64,000 nt of DNA. It comes from Opisthorchis felineus (lineage: Eukaryota > Platyhelminthes > Trematoda > Opisthorchiida > Opisthorchiidae). Below are positions 1 to 12,400 of this stretch, piece by piece. Position numbers and translations under genes: made by a program. Each line of letters starts with the position of its first letter. The first letter of the stretch is position 1. The notes under the pieces are model-generated. The model saw nothing but the letters and a program-made list of their open reading frames with translations. It did not search any database and was not told where the DNA came from. Where the stretch lies: NCBI GenBank assembly GCA_004794785.1, contig SJOL01006425.1, positions 280,782 through 344,781 of the forward strand, read 5' to 3'.

Positions 1-389
1 TCACAAGACGATCGACATTGGGAAGTTATTCTGTTTATTTGACCGGGAGCTCTCAGCTACCGGCACTAATTCAAGCATAGGGTTCACTAGGTCGTGAAGT
101 CCAGGGCCTCATGAACTGCTACAGTCCTATTAGTGCTTCGCGCACCATGTCTCAAACTATTTTATAGGTACAGTTGATCTGACTTGTCGCTTGTGACTTT
201 ATCACAACTTTCGCTCAATGTTTGGTGTTGGTTGGTGACTTGCCTACTCCCCACTTGAGTGAACTCATCTGATGCACACCCTACGGGAGCATTATCACCC
301 AACTCTTGAGATCACTAAAAATGTAACTGGGTACTTTCTTGAGCCGGTTAATCATGATCTGCACTCCATCGTGTTTCATTGCTTCTCAG
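1..389. other. Intron sequence upstream of the first visible exon
   Basis: No CH1-like coding sequence could be found in any + frame here, so the exon carrying the rest of CH1 lies to the left of the window. The end of the stretch (gtttcattgcttctcag) is a good polypyrimidine tract and 3' splice site for the exon at 390. Nothing else was recognised. Confidence 0.7.
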
Positions 390-482
390 ATCAAACTGGT
401 CAATATCAATTCATCAGACGTGGTGGACGGGAAACCAGCCATCGTCTTAGGACTTATATGGTCCATTATCCTTTATTTCCAG
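390..482 (+). CDS. Nesprin exon 1 of window: end of CH1 domain
   Basis: Thirty-one codons, phase 0 at both ends, between a ttgcttctcag acceptor and a gtgagagc donor. The product reads [15 protein letters not shown] and then a hydrophobic helix ending IILYFQ. This is the last part of the first actin-binding CH domain and matches the same segment in animal nesprins very closely. Confidence 0.92.
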
Positions 483-3400
483 GTGAGAGCTAACGTTATC
501 GGTTTTAGATACGATAATGGTAAGTGACTTATCCACTCGCTCGAGCGCTCTCCGTCAATCACTTTTTTGTATTGCAGCACGGAAACATTACCCCCCCTCC
601 CTGCAACTCCCGACTGTTCACTCGTGGGCGTGGTTACAGCTTATAAACTATTGTGGCTGATCAGGATGGGAAACAGTGTTCACGTTCTAATCGTTTTTGA
701 CTCCATGCAATTACAACAGTTCTTCTAAGAAGCATTGGTAACTATCAAACCAAATGGTTTCTACCAAACCATTTGAACGAATAATAATCACTAAAATGAC
801 CTTGTATTGTCAGCCTTTCCAACTCACTTGTTAGCCTTGCTTATGCCTCAACCAAATCATTATTCGCTTACTAACTGACTGTTATGTCAGCTTCCGCTTG
901 CTTTCGCATGCCTCAGTGACTGTAGCTTAACTGACAAGCATAAGTACAGTCATCTGACAAAGCTATCGAATTCGGCTGAATGAACCACTGACAGCTATGC
1001 TCAGTCCACTAACCAATATTAGTCTCTTACACCCACTTACTCAGTGGTATTAAGACAACCGACTACTCTCAACCCAAAAAGGTGGAGCCTTATCAACTCA
1101 CCCATGCTATATCCTGTTCTGATTTTGCCCAGCTATCGATCCGAAAGTTTGTCAGGCGATGAGGAAAATTTCTAACTAACTTCTATGTCTAACTAAATAC
1201 TCTTCGTCAGGCGTCCGAGCTTTTTGTCAGGAACCACAGCTGTTTCCTTAACGTTTGCCTTTCAAATGAGTTCGGTCAAACCTATCAACTTCGCCCTGGT
1301 GTATTAGGTCGTACTCCCAGAGCTGAGAACGGCTTAGTTAGCCCAGACACGAAAATGCATAGTTCTGTCCTGACGCATTTTGGTTCCTTTAACCCCGATT
1401 ATCTGCATCTTGGAGACATTGCTTTATTCAAACACCAGTTGAGTCAGTTTTGCGGGTATCTCTCAATAACGAACCGCACCGGAAACGCGTTCTGACTTCG
1501 TAAGTTGAATTGAATATGCTGAACGGATTTATTGATGTCAACAGGATCGATAATTTGCGCTAATCTCTTCTGCCGCAACGCTCTGAGGCGGAAGATTGGA
1601 GGTTCAGAGCTCTATATTTAGGTGATAATCCCTTTTCACGTCGAAATGCACCTGAAGTGTTCTGAGACTGCGCTCTCTGAGGAGTATTCGAAGGCGTAGT
1701 CTAGAAGTGGCATCTCTCTGCTTGCCTGGATCTGCCGTGAGGAAGACCGCTTAAGTAGAAAGTTATTCTATAGGTTTTCCCCTACATAGTTGTCCTATTG
1801 TCTGATCATCCGTCCACCCTTAAGATGCGGTGGTGCAGAACGCAATCAGTAGTTCTTCTGCTTTGTCCAACGGGACTCGAACTCATAGAATTCTTGGGGA
1901 AATAAAGTGACATTGAGAAATGGCTATATGATTGACCGCCGTGCATCACACACTACAAGAAACGGTACTTAATCGTAAAGCAGTGGAAAACCGACGATAA
2001 ACTCAACATTATTTATGGTTACTTTTCCATAACTCTGTAAATTCTACAAAGCTTCTGTCAGTAAGTTCCTCTAGACTACTATCGTTATCACTTTAATTTT
2101 CTTGTGCTGTCATTACCCTTTTCAGATTGAAAGCCCCCAAAGACGACTGGGCGACGGAGCGTTGCTATTGGGTTCCAGCACAAATGCAACCGTACCCATT
2201 TTTCTACCACCCACTTCTTCCACAGGGACATCTCCGAGAGCTGTTGCAGAGAGTCCTCAAATTCCCCGAGCCGGTGCAGGTCGACAGGCCCTGTTGACAT
2301 GGGTTGAGCAGTCGCTTTCCACTCATGATCCGTAAGTTGCTGCGATTAGTGTTGGCTTGATGCAGAGAAAAGCCCTCCGTACGTTAGGCTTCGAACACCG
2401 TCATCATGCCGACTTACTTATTTTTTAGGCCTTTGAACATCAAAGTTACCGATTTTGGTACCTCTTGGCGAGATGGAAAAGTCTTCCGCGCTCTCATCAA
2501 TCGACTAAAGCCCAATTCGATCGATATCAAAGCGACTGAAAAGTTGACCAATCGCGAAAAATTAGAACACGCGTTCCAAGTGGCTGAATCCAAACTTGGG
2601 ATTCCTCGTCTTTTGGATGCAGAAGGTGAGCAGTTTTGTGTTGTGTACTTTTTAGCCTCAGTCAGCAACTACAATGGTGAGGATTGTTAGATGTTGAGAG
2701 ATGTTCCTATGAAGTCTCAATAGCATAAGTCTTCTTCCGAGCTTGTTTTTGAAGAAAATAGCTCTGTCTCTCATGTCATTTGCAACATTTGGTCTATTTC
2801 AGGTCCTGTGCCCTCTTTTTTGATAATTCACACTTGAGTCTATCATGTCGCCATAACCGGTTGCTTACAAAATTGTATAACGCTGTGAAATTTTTCATAG
2901 CATATATATTCATCCTACGAAACGACGACAAACGAATCAGGTGGTATGCGAAATACCACTCGGAGCACTCGGTTTTCTCCGCTTTCTCAAAGCTGAAGTA
3001 ATATCCACCATAAATCCGGCAAAATGTCCCTCTGAATGATATGGTGAGGAGGTGAAATCTCCAACGGGAGAGAGCTAAAGCAGGTGATCTTATTATCGTT
3101 TCAATATATGACCGCTCTTCTGTACTGTCTCCTAGCTAACAACACATCTGGTCCGCTTATTTTGGTGTCCCTGTTTCTAGAAATTTGGAATGTGATTGTG
3201 TGTGGCACTTATTTAACTGTCAGTTAGTCTACTGCTTACGGTTGTTGTCCTCTCACTTGACTTCACCGAAGATGTGGACGTTGACAAACCGGATGAGCGT
3301 TCAATCATGACTTATGTGGCTCAGTTTGTCAGAGAATCTCCGAGTTTATCAGAACCCAAGTCAAATGCGGTAAGTTTTGCTTTTTCTCCACATGATTTGC

Positions 3401-6400
3401 TCTGTCAGCCTAAGAACCGGTGCGTTGTGACTTGGACAGCGTCATCCGGGTCAAGTATATCTGTTTCATATGGTGACGCTAACTAGTCAAAAATAACTGG
3501 CTATCTCAACTTGCTCGTGAATATTTTACTCTCGGTATCTGAGTGAACATACAATACGTTTGATTAGTATACGAAATTCTGTCCACTTTTATTCAAGAAA
3601 AAGACAGCCAAGCCTTCCGAATCTCCAACGAAGAACGAACGAAGCGATGTAAGGAAATCCCGAAAGTCTTCCGATGCGGAGCGAGTGAGGAGGTCCTCCA
3701 AATCCTCCAAGCATCAAATCAGTCCAACTACTCAAGCCTCAGTCGAACCAGATCCGGATATAGATCCGTCACTGGTACTTAGCTCTTCCACTGCATCCGG
3801 TTTAAGCGATTGGCGTCGATCGCGTCGAGTAAGTTACGGTGGCGTGAATTCGATGGATGACGAGGCTATCCGTAGTCTTATTCTTGCCACTACACCTCCG
3901 GAATCATTGGATGGAAGCTTATCTCCGTTAGGCAACTCCTTCGCGTCGGGAGTTTTATCCACCTCATTGCCTACCCGAATGCCTGGATCTTCCCAATCAT
4001 CTGGCTCACCACACTATCCAATATCACCACATCGAAATGTACGTGCCAAATCTTACGCTGGACTTCGCCTTTGTCGTGCGGCTAAAAATGTTTCTCGGTG
4101 TCAGGCGATGGCCCGAATCAAAGTGACTGCAGAACCACCAAAAGCCACACGAAACATCGTCCCAGTCTTACATTTGGAGGATGAGGTGATCTTTGGTGTC
4201 TCGTACATTTGTTGTGTTCTTCACCACTGTCTGCATAGGTCCCCCCGGCTATTTTGTTCGGTATTTTTTGGCCACTTCGGCTTCACTGTTCCATTGATGG
4301 ACTGATGTTGTGGTCCCTCTACTTTCCTATTCACCATCCTCTAAGATAACTACAAGAGACTTACTTATTTCGAAATATGCCCTTGATTGTTCCATGTCAC
4401 AGGCCACTGTAGAGAATGAACAAGCGGAGAAGGAGCGCACTTTTCTGGTAAACATCAAAGAATTGATTGCTCGGGTGCGCCATGGACCGATTCAACCGGA
4501 AGATTATTTCAACGAATTCGAAGTAAGTATCACTGGTTGGAAGCAGTGGTTTCCCTACCTCTTGTTTTTTCCTTTCTACCAGGCTTGTATGTATGCAAGT
4601 CAGCCTGGGGTTTGTTGTAAACCGAAACTGTCCTCCTGTCACAACCAGTACGATCATCCATTTCTTCGGCAGTTCGCACAACCAATCTGGGTTAGTAAAA
4701 AAGCAACTTCTGTCTGCCAATCGAAAGGCCGGTGAGCGAAAAGCTGAAAGGGCGAATGATACGTCCCGGTTGCCCAAGCCGAAGAAGGGGGTTTGATTAA
4801 GGTACCCCACCTTGAGCCTTTGACTCAAAAGTCTGACCCACAAGGTCGTGGGAGGATGTTGGGTTTTGTTCGGGGACCCTGCCCCCAGCCTCTTACTCAA
4901 AAGTCTGAAACTTGGGGCAGCGGTTGTTAGGGCTTTCTTGGGGGACCCTTTATGGATCCAATGACTCAATAGTCTGACCCACACGGCTGCAGCGGGCCGG
5001 CCTGGCCCGAGGGCGCAGGAAGTAAGACATTACTGTCTCACTCCTAGTGCAGCTGCGCACAGCAGGTGCCTTGTGAGCGGCATCAGACGCTTTGGTTTTA
5101 AAAGTATTTCGACCGTATTGGATAATGCGCCGGCGGTCACGGTCAACCGTTGGGCGATTGGAGTGTGCGGTTTTTAGGCCGATCTTTTCAAACCCGTCTT
5201 TCCTAGGGGGAAGGTAGCATCGCTGCTTCCATAAATATGGATATGCTGTTCGCTTGAGGGAAACGCCTTACTGCCTTCACACTCCTATTGCAGAGGACAG
5301 TACGACTTTACCTCCAGACCACCTCGATATACGATTCCTCGCAGTACGGATACTCGCTGTTCTTCATGGGGCTGCTCCCCTTTGGCATGGTTGAACCTTT
5401 AGGAAGTGAATTCCAACCAGTATAACCCGCAGGATCATCAAAGCACAGAAACCCGACCACCACGACAGGGTGACAGCTTTAGGTTTGTCTGCCAGTAAAG
5501 ACTGACATTAGGCGTAAAAGATGAACAACTGAAAAGTTACACTATTGGAATTTTCCAGACGCTTTCATCGTACCAAACCGAATTTCGGTTATTTGGATTA
5601 GTCCGGCTCACTCTGTTCGGATAAAGACGAGTTGGCCTGTAGAGGCTTCACTTTGCTTAATTGGCTTTTCGACCCTTTTGCATATCAATTCGGTTTTCAC
5701 GAAGGAGCCAACGGAATCTCTTGTTTATAGTATCCTTCAACTGAACGTGCTGCACAAATGCAGCCTCATGTTTCAGTTGGCACGAGGATGGATTGCACAT
5801 GGCTGGGTAAACGTTTAAAGAAGAGTTGTTTGAACAAAGCATCGTCAAGTTTACGATCGCCGAGGATGCCATATAGACAGCGCAGAAATCGCGAGGGAGT
5901 GGAACCGTCTAGTGTTTCACCGCTAAGGAGCTGCTCCAACCGTTTGTGTTCAGAAATGCTGGTGCGGCTGATTAATGTATCCCGAAGGTAAGTGAAATGG
6001 TGAGTAGTTTCAGGCGCAGTAATAATGCAGCGCAATTCCGAAAGAACGGCCATTAGATACTACTTAGTAGCTTCTTGTGTAATACCACGGGGCGCCAATC
6101 CGGCCTGAATTTGAGTGAACCAGATACGAGGATCATGATACCAAAAAAGGTGGTAGGTAGATGTACTGAGGCGGCGTTGATGTTACTAAGTGAATAGGTA
6201 GATTTGGATGCAGTCTGACGGTCAGCGTTGTCAGACATGTTTGAGGTTGCAACGTAGCAGTAAATATAAAAGAAATGACTCATCGGAATTTCTCACGTCA
6301 CTTGTTTATCACGTATGCCTCACCAATTTGTGGTGACGCAGAAAGAACATAATGACTCCTAAACACAAGTCTGTACAGAACTTAGCTTGGGAGAAGTGGC

Positions 6401-9400
6401 GTAAATTGTTGCAGTATGTTCGCTGAGTGTGCTGGCACAGTGAGGTCCCGTGATTGTCCGTGGACCCGTTGAGTCCTCTCCTGTGTGTACGCGTGTGTGT
6501 CAGCCGCATCGAGTTGCAGGCGTACTTATTTCACGTAATGTGAAAACACTATGGGGAATCACAAACGGCCACTCCCACTTGACAGTTGCACAAAAACGAC
6601 TTGACCTGATGTGGTCCAAGGTCGTACGCATGGCACGTGATGCAGGTGGTAGCAGCGTAAACAGATGGAAAATGTCAAGTGTACTTTTACTGATCAAACT
6701 AAGCGAAGTGGTTGAAAAGTTTCAGAAGGGCTTGGTAAACAATCGGTAGTTTTTAATTGGGCAACGTTTCGCTTTTGACACAAAACCTTAATCAGGCCAA
6801 GTGAGCAGGTTACCAAATTGGCCAGGTTATAAGGCAGACAGAGAACCAATCAGTTAGTCCTCTTCAGATTATCTCCTCTGCTCTGCACTGGTGCAATTGA
6901 AGGATCGCCTCCCGGCAAACAGAACCAGGGATTGTGTCTACAAAATTAAGTGTAACGACTGCACCAGGGTCTATATAGGACAGACGGCCAGGGAACTTCA
7001 CATCAGAATCGGAGAGCATAGTAGACAAATAAACAGGCCGCCAAGAAACGCGGATGAATATCAAGCGTTACTGAAAGACTCGGCAATTGCGGAACACGCA
7101 CTGGACACGGGACATAAAATAGATTTAGAAAATGTTGAGGTTCTGAGGCGAGGATTACGGTCCACATCACAGAAACTGATCGCCGAGGAGGTAGAAATCG
7201 CCAAGCATCCCAGTGTTAACAGAATAGAAGGCGTGGAACTGGCAAGCGTGTGGAGGACGGTCTTGGATCAATCGAGCTAACACGTGTTGGTGTGCGATTA
7301 TCAGAAAGGGGAGCAGTCATCATCTGGATTCCACTTAACCTTACCCAACTCCCCTACGCGCAACTAAATTCTCGCAAACCTCACAAGCCCACGAAGACCA
7401 AGGAAAATCTACCAGTGGCACCCGCGGTGAATCGTCAGTGGAAGCACCCTGAAGTGGACGATTAAGGAACAAGAGCCGATCAGCACTAATTTGAAGCTCC
7501 TCCAACCTATCAATTCAAGATTTTGGCAACCACACCAACCGACAAAAGCCATTAATTGACACTCAACACTAAGCTAGTGAGATAATCTGAAGAGGACTAA
7601 CTGATTGGTTCTCCGTGTGCCTTATAACCTGGCCAATTTGGTGACCTGCTCACTTGGCCTGATGAAGCTTTTGTGTCAGAAGCGAAACGTTGCCCAATTA
7701 AAAACTACCGATTGTTTACCAAGCCCTTCTGAAACGATGACTTCTCAATCGGTTCCAAACGTTTTCCATTTGGTTGAAAACTTAAGCCAATTGGAGTCGC
7801 TACAGACCCAGAAGAAGCGGAGATTCGGTTAGACTGAGTTGGGCACTGTCTGTGCTTGTTTCACCAGTTCAGCTAAGGCCATCTGCGGTTCGTTGATGCC
7901 GATTTAATTTGTCACAAATGGTGTTGATTTGCGAGCAAGCAAGCTTTTACGTGAGATCAAAAATCGATTGAACCCAGGTTAGGGTTGAACCAGTAGTGGG
8001 AGGTTGGCGACTTTCGATCGCTCTCACCGCACCACTTAAAAGAATACTTTGGTTTAGTAGATATCCAAGCATTAAGTGCCGCCCCCGAAAAGCGGAGACG
8101 GACCAGATCGAAGAAACCAACATTGTTGACTGATTAGAATAAGACACTTGTATGTGTTTCAGCCACCTTAAAGATCGTGCAAATGCACATCCAACCATGA
8201 CACGGCGGCTCGTCCCCCTTAGGAACCACTTCCATACTTCTGTAACTGATTTTATTGTGCAATCTCTCCCAATTTCTTCGTTAAGAGAAGCTTTTATGAG
8301 GTGGGGCTGAGTGTTTACCGTTTCTGCGTCCCTTCCAAATAGCTTTGACGAGATGACTCAATTCTATCGATAATACTGTTTGGTATAAATTGTCCCTTAT
8401 GTCGTCCCACTTTTAGTTCCTTATGCAAGCTCAAATGGAACACGAAAGCCTTGCCGCGTACATGTTGGAACTGACAGATCGCAAGCGACAGGGTCTACTT
8501 ATTGGCCTAAGACCAGAGGAGCTGGATCAGATTCAGGCAGAGTGGAATCGGGTGAAACCACACTTGGATGAATGGCGCTGGCGCTTGGATGATGCACTTC
8601 CAGGAGACTGGCATCCGATAGGTCGCTGGTTGGCGCAAATTGAACGACGTTTGATCAAGGATGCGGATGTGGCTGGACAACTTGGGCTAGAGATGTCCCC
8701 TGATGGAGCAAAGCTGTCACTGGCAGAACGTGTTGAGCTTGTCGAAAAATGTCTAGCTGAACACGAGGTATGCGACTTTGTGGTTTTCTTCAAATGAGCA
8801 TTTCTTCAATTCTCGCTTCACACCAAGTAGGAACTGATGTATCCACTGTCTCCCGGATGTGTTGGCTACTCTGGGAAGCTGAACCTTCAAATCGTCCGAT
8901 TAGCGTCCAACAGTTACTTGAAACTTTATGTTCATTTTTATGTGTCGTCCCTGAGCCTCATGTTTTGTGAATCCTTAGTCACTGCTGAGTTAATAGATGT
9001 CAACACGAGCTCCTATCTTCTTGGATACTTAACTGGCACACCCGATGGATTGCTAGCCTTATTGTGATCATCAGCTCGCAATGTCAAACCACAGCCACAA
9101 CGGTGAAAGTTCTCTTGGTTCAAGTATGAAAAGTCCGTTAGGTTCATCTCAGTTGTCTCAGTGTGTGTCCTCCTCTGTTCTGTACAACTTTGCTTTATCC
9201 TCTTTCTCTACGTAGGAGTCAATGGCACAATTTGGAGAGATCAAAGCACTTTTCATTCGACTCAAGGAGAAGAATATAGAACTGCAAAAGGCTGCTGAAA
9301 AGGCTGCCAACGATCCAGAGCTTTTGGCTAAACTGGAGGTTCGTTTGCCGGAAACAATCGTTACTGCACTGGAAAACCGTATTCTTGGTGTGGAATTGGA

Positions 9401-12400
9401 TGAGCCTCCGGCAAAGCGCCGATTGGAACGGATTGCGCTCCGGTGGAAATTAGCACATAGAGTGGATGAACTGAGAACTAATCTGAGCACTTGGCATTCG
9501 GTTCGATGCAAACAGCGAAGTGAAGTTCGTTCACATTTGGAACGAATCAGAGTGAGTCCGATTTACGGGACGGGAGCATGTTTCAGTTCTTTGTAACGCT
9601 GATTAATTAGTTGTGAACCAATAAATGTAAGTAGCGTTGAACAGCCTAGGTTGCATTTTAACAGCTTTGGGTAGTGGTTGTTCTTGTCCGCTGCTGAATG
9701 TTGCCCATAGGCCAAGGAAGGCTCAAAATGGGATGTATGTCAGATGAATGTTCATCTGTCCCGTACGACCTTGTTTCGACATAGTGGTTGAATAAGGGTG
9801 ATTGAGTCAGTGTAATCTACAATTTTCTCTTATCCATATAGCTCAGTATTTCAAGGTGTTCTGACGAGTAGGAATCCCTAATTTCGAAGAAACCGCCAAG
9901 TCCCTCCCGTGTCCTTATCAGGTTTCTAGTTGCTGGTTTCCGCACACGCGTTTTTTTTATGTACACATACATATCTTTATCTCGGGTAAAACGATTGTGT
10001 CTGGAAATTCATCAGTAACGACAAACAAGTAAAATTCTTCATACTTGCCTTGTCTTGATCGTTGTGGGTGGTTAGCGAGTCTAAACGATTATGGACTAGC
10101 CAGATGCGTTTGTCAATAGCGATGACTGCCAGTGCGAAACGCCGCCGTTCCCGGCCAACATTTGCGTGAACATATATTTTGGTTGCGGTTCCAAAGTTTC
10201 TCGACCCTTTGGTATGCTAGTGAACCGACATCTATCTGCAACTGTCGATGTCCCTACATTTTAGGAGTATCTATCGGCCTTCAGTTATCCAGATGGTGTC
10301 AATACGGATTTAATGCAGCTGGCTGAGTTGACATCTTCGCGTGATGATGAAGCCACGGGTGTGGCAGAACGTCGCAGACAACTAGAAGCCATGTCTGGAG
10401 ACGAAAAACACCAATTTTTCACATCTGCTTCCAGTCAATTTCTTTCCATGTGTGCTGGCGGTGGAACTGCTATGCTGGTTGATAGTGCAGAAACGGAGCG
10501 CAAAGAAGCAAGCATGTTTCTGAGCTCCATCAGAACTCGCTGGTTGGATGCTTGGAGAGACGTGGAGGAACTGCAACATCACCTCGAAGAGTTGGAGCGG
10601 AAGTGGGAGTCTTACGAGGCGGTAAGTTGATATAGATGAGATGCTGGTGCTGCTTCAAATAGCCACGTGGCTAGTTCGGCAATATTTATTTCTGTCTTTC
10701 TCGTTTCCGTGCAGGAGAAAGCTGCCCTTAACTCCTGGATCGAAAATGCGAGAAGAATTTTGAACGATGAATCAGCGACTTCGGCCGATCGGGTTCGACT
10801 GTATGAAGAACTATCTCAGTGGCGAGCTCGTATTTCTGCCTTGAATGACTTGGGGCACGAGTTGATGGGTCATTGTGACATTTCTGCGGCATCTGCACTG
10901 GATGATGAACTGGCGAGTGTGAATTCTATCTGGAATGAAATCAGTCAAGAGGTGAGTGGTGTGTAGTATCAGATTCAGTAGAAAACACGTTTCCTTGATG
11001 GGCTTCTGTTGTACGAGCAGTTCTTTAACAAGTCTGTTCCTTAGAGAAAGGTTTTTGATATGGTTGTATTAGGCGAGTTGTCGAAACTCCGGGGAACGAT
11101 TAACCTATTCCTCGTGGCTAGCGCGTACGGCCATATGGCCGTAAAAGATAGGAAGTTGTTACATGAGTGGTCGTCATAAACAGGAGGTACTGTGTTTGCA
11201 ACGTCACTTTGGGTTTTTATTTGGTGTGACGTATGCGTCGAATTCGCCAGGAACCTGACTACTCCCTAGCAGGTGGTAGCAGGATTTGTAGAATTCGTGT
11301 TCACATCGCTCTCGTATGACCAGTTCTCCTTTCGTACTGGCGCAGTTATTCTCGTGAGTCCACATGCGAATTCTACAAATTCCGCAACCACCTACAAGTA
11401 ATCAACAAATAGTCCAGCAGGTTTCAAGCGTCCGTGGCGCTACCTGGCTGGAAAGTCCTGACCGGTGGGTCAATCGATCTGCACAACCAGAAATTACTGG
11501 GGCGTTGTCCAAGCCATCGGGCAAACCAATCACATCGCTCAAGCGTGAACACAATCGCCTGCTCAGACGTGATGATTCAGTTGCGTCCAGTTTGCGTTGG
11601 CGGAGCAGTGGTAGCACGCTCGCATTGCTGGTCGGATGTGCGGAGTTCACAACCCGACACAACCAAGGATATGCGCTTCTGGGGAGTTTTAATAAGAGTG
11701 AAACTCGACTCCAGAAGGGGGACTGTTCAAACGAGTGGCATGAACGCGAATCCACCCTCGCTACCAAGCGCTAGGTGTGAAGTTCTGCAAGTAGGGATTA
11801 CAAAATAGAATAAAAACACAGCCTTGTTGTTGTGTCTGCCCCAACCGTCCGGCAAATGTTCGCGGATAGCAACAATGACGACCGGATGGATCAAGGCATC
11901 ATGTTTGAATACCTTCCCCCCTCAACCATTCACGAGGAAGTGTAAAGGTGACTCGATTTAGGATGCCAGCGCACCTTTTCCATCAGGTTGACTGACGTTT
12001 ATCTTCCGCAGAAATAGCATCCTAACCTATAAAGGACCCTCGGCTATTACGCGCACCACTTTTTCCCATTTCGTGTCAGGCGAGCAAGGCGAGCCAGCTG
12101 GATCCTCCAAAACATGTTTTTTCTCATCACTTGACGTCGTCTTCTTACCGTTTCTTTTCCCTAAAAAGTGACCAGCGCCCTTTAGTGCGTGCTGCATGTA
12201 GATGTTAGCTATGTTACTGTTTGAAACTCAGGAGGTCTTTCAGCTGCTGCTGGACAAGCCTGACGCTGAAATTTGAATTGAGGGATATTGTCACACTCGA
12301 TGTACTCCTCTTGGGGTTGTGTGAAAACCTCAGGAACTTCAGTTACTCCCTATCAAACACATTTCGCGATGATCCCTTATTTGTTTCAAACTGTAACCAA

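Larger units (their letters stand above)
6719..7735 (+). mobile_element. Penelope-like element remnant: GIY-YIG frame between 157-bp inverted repeats
   Basis: A 1,017-base unit. Its outer 157 bases are inverted copies of each other (6719-6875 and 7579-7735, six differences seen, about 96% identical), and between them lies a GIY-YIG endonuclease frame. Penelope-like elements normally encode reverse transcriptase followed by GIY-YIG and often carry partly inverted long repeats. Here the RT part is gone. Both arms hold a hammerhead-like core. It sits in the 3.9-kb intron between exons 6 and 7. Confidence 0.78.

Noticed and set aside
272..493. 73-codon + frame overlapping exon 1
   Set aside because: Wrong frame. 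The frame at 390-482 gives the conserved CH1 end with proper splice sites.
390..3369. Plectin, dystonin/MACF or beta-spectrin as the identity of the CH pair
   Set aside because: Those families have a short CH1-CH2 linker and different sequence after CH2. The long linker and the post-CH2 segment match nesprin.
11364..11808. 136- and 124-codon overlapping frames
   Set aside because: Open on both strands over a dispersed repeat; no domain and no splice support.
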